In this document: positions 28,112 to 38,009 of the stretch, one piece after another | How the letters are laid out: every line of letters begins with the position of its first letter | How positions within the stretch are numbered: the stretch's first letter is position 1 | Assembly: GCA_016869735.1 (NCBI GenBank) | Contig: VGDL01000009.1 | Location: 1-64,000 of the forward strand | Source of the DNA: Alphaproteobacteria bacterium | Lineage (GTDB): Bacteria > Pseudomonadota > Alphaproteobacteria > Acetobacterales > Acetobacteraceae | DNA: 64,000 nucleotides | Direction: 5' to 3' | The notes under the pieces: generated by a model | Seen by the model: the letters and a program-made list of their open reading frames with translations, nothing else | Told to the model about the DNA's origin: nothing | Databases searched by the model: none | Position numbers and translations under genes: made by a program

Positions 28112-28854
28112 TCCAGCAACACCCCCCGAAAGGCCGCGAGCCGCGCCGGCGTCAGCCCAAGCCCATCTTCCAGCAAACCTATCTCAGACCCGAAGGGCGC
28201 CACCGCCGCATCCAAAGCGGCGGCCAGCAGCGCCGGGTGCGTGTCCAATATCGCCTGCTTTGCTTCCTCTGGCGCGTCATCCGGCAGCGGGTGGTCGCGC
28301 CGCCAGAAGCGGTCTGTTGCCACGTAATCAGCCAGGATTTGCTCCCGCGAAACGCCAAGCGCGGTCAGGATCAGCGCGGCACCAAGCCCCGTCCGGTCCT
28401 TCCCCGCCGAGCAATGGAAAAGCAATGGCCGGCGTTCATCTTCCAGGATCAGATCAACAAGCTGGCGATAGACCGGCAATTGCTCGGTCGCGTAATTCAG
28501 ATAGGCAACCCCCAAAAGCCGCGTAGTTTCGGCCCGTGTCGCCGCACCATTGCCGAGCAAATCCCGCAAGGACGCGCCAATGCGCGGTTCAATCGGCAGC
28601 GGCACAGCCCGCGCGCCTGGCGGCAGGCGGGAAGGGGCGGCGGCGGCTTCACGCGTGCCGCGCAAATCGCAAACGGTGCTGAGCCCCGTCGCTTCCAGCG
28701 CAACCAAATCCTGATCGGTCAGCCGGTGCAGCGCATCTGACCGGAACAGCACGCCGTGGCGCAATGCCCGGCCCTGATGCCCGCGCCAGCCCCCCAAATC
28801 GCGGAGGTTGGAAGCACCTTCAAGCGGCAGAAGCCGGGGCAAAATCTGGGTCAT
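28108..28854 (-). CDS. Tyrosine/serine protein phosphatase family
   Basis: LEGASNLRDLGGWRG...LRHGVLFRSDALHRLT; LLFHCSAGKDRTGLGAALILTALGV (CX5R). Confidence 0.88.
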   Translation of the reverse strand: MTQILPRLLPLEGASNLRDLGGWRGHQGRALRHGVLFRSDALHRLTDQDLVALEATGLSTVCDLRGTREAAAAPSRLPPGARAVPLPIEPRIGASLRDLLGNGAATRAETTRLLGVAYLNYATEQLPVYRQLVDLILEDERRPLLFHCSAGKDRTGLGAALILTALGVSREQILADYVATDRFWRRDHPLPDDAPEEAKQAILDTHPALLAAALDAAVAPFGSEIGLLEDGLGLTPARLAAFRGVLLD

Positions 28855-28963
28855 GGGCGATTTATGCCAGAAAGCGGCGCCCCAGCCCATGCGGCGGGAT
28901 TGTTTCATGCGGGGCAAAACTATTTTAGAAGGCACGCGGCATTTGCCGGTTTGGGAACAAAAA

Positions 28964-30274
28964 ATGGGCACGGCCCTCGAAATTCTGATTATCCTGCTGC
29001 TGGTTCTGCTGAATGGCGCCTTTGCCATGTCTGAACTTGCCATTGTATCTTCCCGCCGGTCCCGGCTGATGGCCATGCAAAAGCGTGGCGTACGCGGCGC
29101 GGATACGGCGCTGGCGCTGGCCGAGGATCCCCAACGCTTCCTGCCCACCGTGCAGGTCGGCATTACCATGGTTGGCATCATCGCCGGTGCCTTTGGTGGC
29201 GCGCGGCTCGCCGGGACCGTCGCCGCCGGCTTGGAAATGCTGCCCTTTACCGTGCCTTTCGTGCAGGAAGTGGCTTTCGCGCTGGTGGTGCTGGTGATTA
29301 CCTATCTCAGCCTGATCCTGGGCGAATTGGTGCCGAAGCAATTGGCGCTGCGGGAGCCGGAGAAGATCGCCATTCTGGTTGCGCGGCCCTTGGCGCTATT
29401 GGCGCGCTTCACCGCGCCCATGGTCTGGCTGTTGGGCGCATCTTCGGCGCTGGTGCTGCGGTTTTTCGGCCCTGTCCGCGCTTCAGACCAGGCGGTCACG
29501 GAAGAAGAAGTGAAGGCCGTGGTGGCGGAAGGCGCCCAGGCCGGCGCGCTTGAAACCGAAGAACGCCATATCATCGAACGCGTGCTGCGTTTGGGTGACA
29601 AGCCCGTGCGTGCGCTGATGACGCCCCGCAATGACATCGCCTGGCTTGACCGTAATGAGGCGCCGGAAAACCTGCCGGACAGGCTGCGCGCCGCGCATGT
29701 CACGCGCTTTATCGTGGCCGATGGGCGCGTGGATAATGTGGTGGGCGTGGTCGCGGCCAAGGATTTGCTCGATCAGCTTTTGGCCGGTGCGCCGATGTCG
29801 CTTGATGCCGCCCTGCGGCAACCCTTGGTGCTGCCCGATACGCTGACCGCGCTTGATGCGCTGGAACGCCTGCGCGGGGACCCGCTTGGCATGGCACTCG
29901 TGCTGGATGAATACGGGTCCTTTGAAGGCATGGTGACGGCTTCCGATTTGCTGGAGGCGATTATTGGCGAATTGGGTCCAAGTGAGCCCATGCCGGCGGA
30001 AGCGGCGGTGATGCGCTTTGATGGGTCCTTGCTGCTGGATGGCAGCATGCCATCCGATGAATTGCGCGCGCGGCTTGACCTGCCGGAAATGCCCGGCGCC
30101 GGGACCTATCACACCGTGGCCGGGCTGATGCTGGCGCTGCTGCGCCGCGTCCCGCGTGAGGGGGACCGGATTGTCTGGGCCGGCTGGCGCTTTGAGATTG
30201 TGGATATGGATGGCAGGCGTGTGGATAAGGTGCTGGCAAGCCGGGAAGAAGCCGGTGGTGATGGTGGAGGTTGA
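28964..30274 (+). CDS. Hemolysin family protein (DUF21/CNNM, CBS pair, CorC-HlyC domain)
   Basis: ILIILLLVLLNGAFAMSELAIVSSRRSRL; VRALMTPRNDIAWLD; MALVLDEYGSFEGMVTASDLLEAIIGEL. Confidence 0.9.
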   Translation: MGTALEILIILLLVLLNGAFAMSELAIVSSRRSRLMAMQKRGVRGADTALALAEDPQRFLPTVQVGITMVGIIAGAFGGARLAGTVAAGLEMLPFTVPFVQEVAFALVVLVITYLSLILGELVPKQLALREPEKIAILVARPLALLARFTAPMVWLLGASSALVLRFFGPVRASDQAVTEEEVKAVVAEGAQAGALETEERHIIERVLRLGDKPVRALMTPRNDIAWLDRNEAPENLPDRLRAAHVTRFIVADGRVDNVVGVVAAKDLLDQLLAGAPMSLDAALRQPLVLPDTLTALDALERLRGDPLGMALVLDEYGSFEGMVTASDLLEAIIGELGPSEPMPAEAAVMRFDGSLLLDGSMPSDELRARLDLPEMPGAGTYHTVAGLMLALLRRVPREGDRIVWAGWRFEIVDMDGRRVDKVLASREEAGGDGGG

Positions 30275-30284
30275 AGCCTAACCC

Positions 30285-30764
30285 CTATTGCCCCGCTGAT
30301 TTCGCAATTGGCGCCACGAATTGCGGCTCGGTATCCCAGGGGAATAGAATCCAGGTATCCTGGCTCACTTCCGTAATAAAAGTATCCACCATCGGCTTGC
30401 CGGCAGGCTTGGCATAAACGGTCGCGAAATGCGCCTTGGGCAGCAGGGCGCGCACTACCCGCGCCGTGGTGCCGGTATCCACCAGATCATCCAACAGCAG
30501 CCAGCCTTCACCATCGCCCGCGGCATCTGGCATTTTCACCACACGCGGCTCGCCCTTGGTTTCCTCATCGTAGGTGAGGACCGAGACAGTTTCGATCAGC
30601 CGGCAATCCAATTCCCGCGCCACGACAGCGGCCGGGATCAAGCCCCCGCGGGTGATGGCGACCACGCCGCGCCAGGGGCCGCGCTCCAGCAGCCGCCAAG
30701 CCAATGCCTTGGCATCGCGGTGCAATTGGTCCCAGGAAACCGTGTAATATTTCTGCGCCATCAA
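30285..30764 (-). CDS. gpt: Xanthine(-guanine) phosphoribosyltransferase
   Basis: [54 protein letters not shown]. Confidence 0.92.
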   Translation of the reverse strand: MMAQKYYTVSWDQLHRDAKALAWRLLERGPWRGVVAITRGGLIPAAVVARELDCRLIETVSVLTYDEETKGEPRVVKMPDAAGDGEGWLLLDDLVDTGTTARVVRALLPKAHFATVYAKPAGKPMVDTFITEVSQDTWILFPWDTEPQFVAPIAKSAGQ

Positions 30765-31102
30765 AACATCCTTCCGCCATTCGGCACGCGTTGATCGGGG
30801 CCAAGCAGCACAACCGCGCCTGCCTCATCCGGCATTCCCAGCACCAGAACCTCACTCATGAACCCTGCAATGCGGCGCGGGGCGAAATTCACCACCGCCG
30901 CCACCTGCCGCCCCACCAGCGCTTCCGGCGTGTAGTGCACGGTCAATTGCGCTGAAGACCGCTTCACGCCGAACTCCGGCCCGAAATCAATGCTCAGCTT
31001 GATGGCGGGCTTGCGCGCCTCCGGAAAGGGCTCAGCGGTCAGGATGGTGCCGACCCGGATATCGATCCGGTGAAATTCATCAAGGCTCGCGACAGGTTCC
31101 AT
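30761..31102 (-). CDS. CsaA-like tRNA-binding domain protein
   Basis: [32 protein letters not shown]...[45 protein letters not shown] overlap with gpt. Confidence 0.88.
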   Translation of the reverse strand: MEPVASLDEFHRIDIRVGTILTAEPFPEARKPAIKLSIDFGPEFGVKRSSAQLTVHYTPEALVGRQVAAVVNFAPRRIAGFMSEVLVLGMPDEAGAVVLLGPDQRVPNGGRMF

Positions 31103-31215
31103 AACGGGGCTTTAATGCAGATTCGCCTGCGGTGAAACCGCCCCTGGGGCTTTTCCCGGCGCGCAAGAGGGGGCATGAGGGGGCTTGTAACTGCACCTGA
31201 TGGAAGCCTGACCCG

Positions 31216-32820
31216 ATGCGTGATCTTCACCTTGCTGGCCGCAGCCCCGCCTATGGCACCCATGGCATGGCCGCGACCTCCATGCCGCAAGCCACTTTCG
31301 CCGCGCTTGAAATCCTGCGCGCCGGCGGCAATGCCATGGATGCTGCGATTGCCGCTTGCGCCGTGCAATGCGTGATTGAACCTGGCTCGACCGGCATTGG
31401 CGGGGATTGCTTCTGCCTTTACGTGCCCGCCGGCAGCAGCACGGTGATTGCGCTGAATGGTTCCGGCCGCGCGCCGGCGGGCGCGACTCCCGAAGCGCTG
31501 CGCGCCACCGGGGCGACCAAGATGGAAAACACCTCGGCCCATTCCGTCACGGTGCCGGGGGCAATTTCCGCCTGGGAATTGCTCAACCGCAGCCATGGCA
31601 AGCTTGGGCTTGATCGCATCCTGCAAGCGGCGATCCATTATGCCGAAGAAGGCTTCCCCATTTCGCCGCGCGTATCCGCGGATTGGGACGCCGCGGTCGG
31701 CAAGCTGCTGAAGAACCCAGCTTCCACGCGGCGCTTTTTGGAAAATGGCGTGGCGCCGAAGCTCGGCACCCGCTTTCGCCAGCCGGAATTGGCCAAGACG
31801 CTGCGTGCCATTGCGGCGCGCGGCGCGGCGGCTTTCTATCAGGGCGAAGTGGCGGCGGATATTGTTGCGGCACTCCGCGAAGCGGGCGGGCTGCATACGG
31901 AAGAAGATTTCGCGAATGGCCAGAATGGCGCGGAATTCGTGACGCCCATTTTCACCCCCTGGCGGGGGATGGAGGTATATCAATGCCCGCCCAATGGGAC
32001 CGGGCTGCATGCGCTGCAAATACTCGGCACGCTCGCCAATCTGCCCACGCCGGAAGGTGGGCCGCTGTCGGCCCCGCGCTTGCATCGGCATATTGAAGCC
32101 GCGCGCATGGCGTATCGGGATCGCGATGCTTTCCTGGCCGATCCTGCGCAGGTGGATGTGCCGGTCGAAAAGCTGTTGAACGCGGATTACCTGAAGCGGC
32201 TCGCGGGGCTGATCCGCGATGATGCGGCGCTACCGGAATTGCCGGCAGCGGGTGAAAGCGATCTGAATAAGCACAAGGACACGGTCTATCTTTGCGTCGT
32301 GGATAAGGATGGCAATGCGTGTTCCTTCATCAATTCGCTGTTTGAAGGATTTGGGTCGGGCATCCTTGCGGAAAAATCCGGTGTCATGCTGCAAAATCGT
32401 GGTTTTGGTTTCCGCTTGCAGGATGGCCATCCGAATTGCATCGCGCCCAATAAGCGCCCGCTGCACACCATCATCCCCGGCATGGTGATGAAGAATGGTC
32501 GCGCCATCATGCCCTATGGCGTGATGGGCGGGCGCTATCAGCCGACAGGGCATAGCTACTTACTGACCAATTACTTTGAATTCGGGCTGGATATTCAGGA
32601 AGCGATCGATTTGCCGCGCCTGATGCCGCAGGATGGCAAGGTGCAGGTGGAACGCGGCTTCAGCAGCGCAGTGATTGATCAGCTGAATCGCCTTGGCCAT
32701 GTCTGCGAAGGCATCGACAAGCCCCATGGCGGTGGTCAGGCGATTTTCATTGACCATGAAAAGGGCTGCCTGGTGGGTGGTTCTGACCCGCGCAAGGATG
32801 GCTGCGCGATGGGTTACTGA
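31216..32820 (+). CDS. ggt: Gamma-glutamyltransferase family protein
   Basis: YGTHGMAATSMPQATFAALEILRAGGNAMDAAIAACAVQCVIEPGSTGIGGDCFCL; LNKHKDTVYLCVVDKDGNACSFINSLFEGFGSG. Confidence 0.9.
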   Translation: MRDLHLAGRSPAYGTHGMAATSMPQATFAALEILRAGGNAMDAAIAACAVQCVIEPGSTGIGGDCFCLYVPAGSSTVIALNGSGRAPAGATPEALRATGATKMENTSAHSVTVPGAISAWELLNRSHGKLGLDRILQAAIHYAEEGFPISPRVSADWDAAVGKLLKNPASTRRFLENGVAPKLGTRFRQPELAKTLRAIAARGAAAFYQGEVAADIVAALREAGGLHTEEDFANGQNGAEFVTPIFTPWRGMEVYQCPPNGTGLHALQILGTLANLPTPEGGPLSAPRLHRHIEAARMAYRDRDAFLADPAQVDVPVEKLLNADYLKRLAGLIRDDAALPELPAAGESDLNKHKDTVYLCVVDKDGNACSFINSLFEGFGSGILAEKSGVMLQNRGFGFRLQDGHPNCIAPNKRPLHTIIPGMVMKNGRAIMPYGVMGGRYQPTGHSYLLTNYFEFGLDIQEAIDLPRLMPQDGKVQVERGFSSAVIDQLNRLGHVCEGIDKPHGGGQAIFIDHEKGCLVGGSDPRKDGCAMGY

Positions 32821-32860
32821 TCAAACGCTCAATTTCACAAAAAAATCTGAGGAAACGCCA

Positions 32861-34357
32861 ATGACCGAAGCCTGTGACCTGACCGCCGTTGAAGCGCGCC
32901 GCCTGATCGGGCAGCGCAAGCTTTCCCCCGTTGAATTGCTGGAAAGCTGCCTGAAGCGGATTGATGAAGTGAACCACGCGGTGAATGCCGTGGTAGCGCT
33001 CGATGAGGTCCGCGCCCGCGCGGCGGCCAAGGAAGCCGAAGCGGCCGTGATGCGTGGCGATGAACTCAGCCCGCTGCATGGCCTGCCGATTGGCATCAAG
33101 GATTTGGAAGAAACCGAGGGGCTGCGCACCACCTATGGCAGCCCGATCTTCCGCGATTTCGTGCCCGATGCGGATTGCGGCATGGTCGCCAATCTGCGCG
33201 CCAATGGCGCGATTGTTGCGGGCAAGACCAATACGCCGGAATTCGGGGCGGGGGCGAATACGCGCAACGCTGTCTATGGCGTGACAGGCAATCCCTTTGA
33301 TCCGATGAAATCCGCGGCCGGGTCTTCGGGCGGTTCGGGCGTGGCGCTGGCCACCAATATGTTCCCGATCTGCTCGGGTTCCGACACGGGTGGTTCCTTG
33401 CGTAACCCCGCCGCCTTCAATGGCATTGTTGGCTATCGGCCTTCGCCTGGCCTGGTGCCTTCCGAAAAGCGCGCCCATGGCTGGTCCGGCCTGCCGGTGC
33501 TTGGCCCCATGGCGCGCAATGTGCCGGATGTCTGCCTGCTGCTTTCCGCCATGGCATCCGATGATGGGCGCGACCCGCTGGCCTACACGCTCCATGATGG
33601 CTATGTGCGCGAAGAACCAAGCCTTTATTTTTCTGTGCCGCAGTATGATCTTGCCAGCCTGCGCCTGGCTTTCAGCCCGGATTTCGGCATGGCGCCGACC
33701 GAAAAGCATATCCGCGACATCTTCGCTGACCGCGCCGGCGCCATCGCGCCCATGTTCGGCGTGGCTGAAGCGGCGCACCCGGATTGCACCGGCGGCGATG
33801 AAGCGTTTGAGGTGTTGCGCGCGGCCGGCTTCCTGACCTCACATCAGGAAAAATGCCGCACGCGGCCCCAGGATGTTGGGCCCAATGTGCGTGCCAATGT
33901 CGAAGAAGGGCTGCGCTATAGCCTGGATGACTATGCCCGCGCGGCAGCAGCGCAGACCAAGATGTATCGCGCCTGGCAGGGGTTTTTCGCCGCGCATGAT
34001 GTGTTGATTACGCCGGCGATCACGATCTCCCCCCGCCCCTGGAAGGAGCTGTTCCCCGCCGAGATTGATGGCAAGCCGACGCGGACCTACTTCCATTGGC
34101 TCGCTTTGGCTTATTACCCGACGCTCTGCGGCCACCCGGCGATTTCCATCCCGATGGGGCTGGACCGCAACGGCATGCCCTTCGGCTTGCAGGTGGTGGG
34201 GCCACGTGGGGGCGATCGGCTGGTGCTCGGCGTCGCGGCGGCGATTGAGGAAGTCTTTGCGGGTGATGCGCTCCGCTGTCGCCCGGTACCGGATTTGGCG
34301 AAGTTGAAGGCGGCCGAGCCAGTGAAGGATATGCCGGGCGCGGTCGGCTGGGATTGA
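32861..34357 (+). CDS. Amidase (amidase signature family)
   Basis: GLPIGIKDLEETEGLRTTYGS; SAAGSSGGSGVALATNMFPICSGSDTGGSLRNPAAFNGIVGYRPSPG. Confidence 0.9.
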   Translation: MTEACDLTAVEARRLIGQRKLSPVELLESCLKRIDEVNHAVNAVVALDEVRARAAAKEAEAAVMRGDELSPLHGLPIGIKDLEETEGLRTTYGSPIFRDFVPDADCGMVANLRANGAIVAGKTNTPEFGAGANTRNAVYGVTGNPFDPMKSAAGSSGGSGVALATNMFPICSGSDTGGSLRNPAAFNGIVGYRPSPGLVPSEKRAHGWSGLPVLGPMARNVPDVCLLLSAMASDDGRDPLAYTLHDGYVREEPSLYFSVPQYDLASLRLAFSPDFGMAPTEKHIRDIFADRAGAIAPMFGVAEAAHPDCTGGDEAFEVLRAAGFLTSHQEKCRTRPQDVGPNVRANVEEGLRYSLDDYARAAAAQTKMYRAWQGFFAAHDVLITPAITISPRPWKELFPAEIDGKPTRTYFHWLALAYYPTLCGHPAISIPMGLDRNGMPFGLQVVGPRGGDRLVLGVAAAIEEVFAGDALRCRPVPDLAKLKAAEPVKDMPGAVGWD

Positions 34358-34525
34358 TCCGAAGCCAATGCAGGCATCAACTGTGGCAAAAAGGCGCAAA
34401 ACCCAGATTTTGAGACCCGTAAAGTCCTCCAGCTTTCGGGTCGCCTGCCCTTCATCGCCGGAAACAAGGCTGCGTTGATCGGCGCATCGCCTCCCTGGCC
34501 TGACGCCATGGGGTGGTTTGCGCTT

Positions 34526-34544
34526 GGATTGTTAATCACAATCC
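34526..34544. promoter_or_regulatory. 7-bp perfect inverted repeat in the AT-rich region upstream of ompA-family gene
   Basis: GGATTGT-taatc-ACAATCC followed by AT-rich taaaataaaataataac. Confidence 0.4.
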
Positions 34545-34709
34545 GACTGTAAAATAAAATAATAACAATGGTTTACAATATTGGTGGCGCTCGTTCGGCG
34601 CGCGCCGAAGTGGTTGCGGCCCCGAAATATGGGGAAGTGCGACAAAAATTCTCTTATCAAATCGCCGTGAATGTATTAACCGATTCTAAAGATTATCGGT
34701 CGGAGATGT

Positions 34710-35780
34710 ATGTTCATGTTCAAGACGCTTCGGAATGGTATCGTTGCCTCGTCTTTTGTTCTGGTCGCAGGCGCTGCATCGGCGCAACCCGTGCAAGGGT
34801 TTTATGTCGGTGGTGGCCTTGGCTTATCGGATGTGAACCTGACGGAAGGCGCCCTCGGCGGACAGACTTATGAGCAGGATTGGCAGCCTGGTGGAATTGG
34901 CGTTTTAAGTTTGGGTTATGGTTTCGGTAATGGCTTGCGTGCCGAAATTGAAGGCGCTTACCGGGCCTATGAATCGGATTACGGCAAGCTTGGTCGCCAA
35001 AACGCTGCCTCAAGCGGGCGCGCTCAGGCTTACGGTGTTTTCGCGAATTTAATTTATGATCTCGATCTGCGCCTTTTGGGCTTGAACACCAAGGCGGTGG
35101 TTCCTTACTTCGGCGTCGGTATCGGTTACACAGTTTGGTCCTGGGACAATGTGCGGCTCAGCCGAGAAAATTCATCCCTAACGGTGAATGATTCTGACGG
35201 GCTTGTGGCATACCAGGGCATTGCCGGCCTCTCCTTTCCGATCAATGCCGTCCCTGGGCTCTCGGTTACGGCCGAATATCGTTACTATAATGAATTTGAC
35301 GATCCTGAGCTGAAGATGGCCAGCACCGTCGGTGGTAACACCACAACAAAGACCAAGCCGATTGGTAATTTTAACCAGAATTTCCTGCTGGGCCTTCGCT
35401 ATGCTTTCAACGCCGCGCCGGTTGTGGCAGCCGCTGCTGCGCCGGTCGCGGCCTCTCGCACCTTTCTGGTTTTCTTTGACTGGAGCAAGGCAGACCTGAC
35501 GGATCGCGCCCGCCAGATCATTGGCGAAACCGCTTCCGCTCGGGGTCAGGGCGTGACCCGTATTGAGGTTAATGGCTTTACGGATCGCTCGGGTTCGGCC
35601 GACTACAACATGCAGCTTTCGGTCCGTCGCGCCAATGCGGTGGCGGCTGAACTCCTGCGCCGTGGCGTGCCGCGGAATGAAATCGTGACGCGCGGCTTCG
35701 GTGAAGAAAACAACCTGGTGCCGACGGCCGATGGTGTGCGTGAACCGCAGAACCGCCGCGTTGAAATCATCCTGAAATAG
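34710..35780 (+). CDS. Outer-membrane beta-barrel protein with OmpA C-terminal domain
   Basis: Signal peptide; QGFYVGGGLGLSDVNL barrel; VFFDWSKADLTDRARQIIGE...GFTDRSGSADYNMQLSVRRANAVAAELLRRGVPRNEIVTRGFGEEN peptidoglycan-binding OmpA motif. Confidence 0.93.
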   Translation: MFMFKTLRNGIVASSFVLVAGAASAQPVQGFYVGGGLGLSDVNLTEGALGGQTYEQDWQPGGIGVLSLGYGFGNGLRAEIEGAYRAYESDYGKLGRQNAASSGRAQAYGVFANLIYDLDLRLLGLNTKAVVPYFGVGIGYTVWSWDNVRLSRENSSLTVNDSDGLVAYQGIAGLSFPINAVPGLSVTAEYRYYNEFDDPELKMASTVGGNTTTKTKPIGNFNQNFLLGLRYAFNAAPVVAAAAAPVAASRTFLVFFDWSKADLTDRARQIIGETASARGQGVTRIEVNGFTDRSGSADYNMQLSVRRANAVAAELLRRGVPRNEIVTRGFGEENNLVPTADGVREPQNRRVEIILK

Positions 35781-35800
35781 GGTTGCAAAAGCCTGTTGAA

Positions 35801-35836
35801 GGCCGCCGGCCCCGGATGGGGCGGCGGCCTTTTTTG
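35801..35836 (+). terminator. Rho-independent terminator after the ompA-family gene
   Basis: GGCCGCCgGCCCC-GGAT-GGGGCGGCGGCC followed by TTTTTT. Confidence 0.9.
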
Positions 35837-35889
35837 TTGCGCGAGGCAAGGCTTGTCAGTGGCCGGCAGGTCGGCCATTGCAGTGATCC

Positions 35890-37008
35890 ATGCGGCCCTT
35901 GCTGATCGGATCGGAAATCTATCGCGGCTCCACCTATGGGCCGAAGCATCCGCTGGCGATCCCCCGTGTTTCCACAACACTTGACCTGATCCGCGCGCTG
36001 GGCTGGGTCGCGCCCGATCAGTATATCGAAAGCCCGCGCGCGTCGCCCGAGGCGCTACAACGCTTCCATAGCGCTGACTACATCGCGGCCCTGATGCGCG
36101 CCGAGGAAAGCCAAAATGTCAGCGCTGAAGACCGCGCACGCTTTCGCATCGGTGCTGATGGCAATCCAGTCTACCGCGAGGTATTTCGCCGCCCCGCCAC
36201 CAGCGCGGGTGGCGTGCTGCTGGCGGCAAGGCTCACTGCCTCGGCTGGCCTTGTGCATGTGCCGGGGGGCGGCACACATCATGGTCAGCCGGATCGCGCT
36301 TCAGGCTTTTGTTATGTGAATGATGCGGTGCTGGGGTTATTGGCCTGGCGCGATCAGGGGCTGTCACCACTGCTTTACGTGGATATTGATGCGCATCACG
36401 GTGATGGCGTGCAGGACGCCTTTCATGATGACCCGCATGTCTTCACGCTTTCGGTGCATGAAGACGGTCGCTGGCCCTTCACCGGTGGGCTGGGTGACAG
36501 GGCAGGGGGCCATGCCGCCAATATCCCGGTGCCGGCCGGCTTCAATGATAGTGAAATGGCCTGGGTGCTGCATGAAGCGATCCTCCCCATCGCGCGACGC
36601 CTCAGGCCCGCCGCCATCATGCTGCAATGCGGCGCGGATGCGCTGGAAGAAGACCCGCTGTCGCGGCTTGCGCTTTCCAATAATGCACACCGCGCTGTTG
36701 TTGCGGCGCTGATGGGCCTCGCGCCCCGGCTGATCGCACTCGGCGGCGGTGGCTATAATCCCTGGAGCGTGGCGCGCTGTTGGGCGGGGGTTTGGGGTGC
36801 GCTGAATGGCCATGCCCTGCCCGAACGCCTGCCCGAGGCTGCCGAAGCGGTTTTGCGGGGCTTAAGCTACCACCGCGCCGCCGGGCGCAACCCGCCGGAG
36901 CATTGGTTCACCACACTTGCGGATGCGCCCCGCCCCGGCGTGGTGCGCGCCGTGGTGCGCCGCGCGGCAGCGGCAGCGCTTGAGGCGCTTCCTGATCCTG
37001 TGTCATGA
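35890..37008 (+). CDS. Histone deacetylase / acetoin-utilisation (AcuC) family protein
   Basis: GLVHVPGGGTHHGQPDRASGFCYVNDAVLGLL; LLYVDIDAHHGDGVQDAF; LIALGGGGYNPWSVARCW. Confidence 0.93.
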   Translation: MRPLLIGSEIYRGSTYGPKHPLAIPRVSTTLDLIRALGWVAPDQYIESPRASPEALQRFHSADYIAALMRAEESQNVSAEDRARFRIGADGNPVYREVFRRPATSAGGVLLAARLTASAGLVHVPGGGTHHGQPDRASGFCYVNDAVLGLLAWRDQGLSPLLYVDIDAHHGDGVQDAFHDDPHVFTLSVHEDGRWPFTGGLGDRAGGHAANIPVPAGFNDSEMAWVLHEAILPIARRLRPAAIMLQCGADALEEDPLSRLALSNNAHRAVVAALMGLAPRLIALGGGGYNPWSVARCWAGVWGALNGHALPERLPEAAEAVLRGLSYHRAAGRNPPEHWFTTLADAPRPGVVRAVVRRAAAAALEALPDPVS

Positions 37009-37493
37009 AGGCCCTTATGCGAAGACGTTCCCTGCTGGCGCTTGGCGCCCTGCTGCCCATCGCCGCTGTCGCGCAGCCCGGGGTGGATCGCCCCCAGCCA
37101 CGCCTGCCAACCGAAGCCTTGGTGTTTGAAACCCGCGATGGTCGCCGCCTTGCCTTCACGGTCGAGATGGCGGTGCAGCCGGAACAGCAAATGATTGGCC
37201 TGATGTTCCGCCCTGAAGTGAAGCCGGATGAGGGGATGCTATTCGATTGGGGCGCCCCGCGTGAGAGTTCGATGTGGATGCGCAACACCATCACATCGCT
37301 TGATATGGTCTTCATTGCTGCCGATGGCCGCGTGCATCGCATTGCGGAACGCACCGTGCCCTATTCGCTGGCCAGTATTTCGAGCAATGGCCCGGTGCGC
37401 GCGACATTGGAACTGGCTGCCGGCACGGCGGAACGGGTCAATATCCGTGTCGGTGATCGTGTGCTGCACCGGATTTTCGGCACGGCGCCTTAG
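37005..37493 (+). CDS. DUF192 domain-containing secreted protein
   Basis: FTVEMAVQPEQQMIGLMFRPEVKPDEGMLFDWGAPRESSMWMRNTITSLDMVFIAADGRV. Confidence 0.9.
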   Translation: MKALMRRRSLLALGALLPIAAVAQPGVDRPQPRLPTEALVFETRDGRRLAFTVEMAVQPEQQMIGLMFRPEVKPDEGMLFDWGAPRESSMWMRNTITSLDMVFIAADGRVHRIAERTVPYSLASISSNGPVRATLELAAGTAERVNIRVGDRVLHRIFGTAP

Positions 37494-37529
37494 CCTTTCC
37501 CCGGACGCAGGTGATGATCCGCGTCTGCC

Positions 37530-38009
37530 TTACTGGCCAAACCGCGCGAATTCCCGCGCCAAATCCTCATAAATCGCGCGCTTGAAGGCCACTGCCAGCG
37601 CGGGCAATTCGCCAAGCTCTGCCCAGCGCCAAGCATCGAATTCCGGGTGCGGATCAAGATCAAGCCGGATATCGCCATCATCGCCCAGAAAGCGCAGCGC
37701 AAACCATTTCTGTCTTTGCCCGCGATACTTTCCGCCAAGCGCCTTGCCGATCAGTTCTGGCGGCAGATCGTAGAATAGCCAGCTTGGATGCTCGGCCAGG
37801 ATTTCGGCCTTGGCGGTGCCGATTTCTTCTTCCAATTCGCGGAAGATGGCGATGGCGGGGTCCTCACCGGCATCCATGCCGCCTTGCGGCAATTGCCAAC
37901 CGCCGGCCGCCCCTTCGGCATTGGGCAAATCCGCGCGCCGCGCCACCAGCACCTGCCCCACCCCGTTGAACAGCAGCGCGCCGACATTGTCGCGGTAGGG
38001 AAGGGTCAT
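37530..38009 (-). CDS. rppH: RNA pyrophosphohydrolase (Nudix)
   Basis: YRDNVGALLFNGVGQVLVARR; WQLPQGGMDAGEDPAIAIFRELEEEIGT Nudix box; GQRQKWFALRFLGDDGDI. Confidence 0.93.
   Translation of the reverse strand: MTLPYRDNVGALLFNGVGQVLVARRADLPNAEGAAGGWQLPQGGMDAGEDPAIAIFRELEEEIGTAKAEILAEHPSWLFYDLPPELIGKALGGKYRGQRQKWFALRFLGDDGDIRLDLDPHPEFDAWRWAELGELPALAVAFKRAIYEDLAREFARFGQ

Noticed and set aside
31039-32091. 350-aa minus-strand ORF opposite ggt
   Set aside because: Antisense shadow of gamma-glutamyltransferase.
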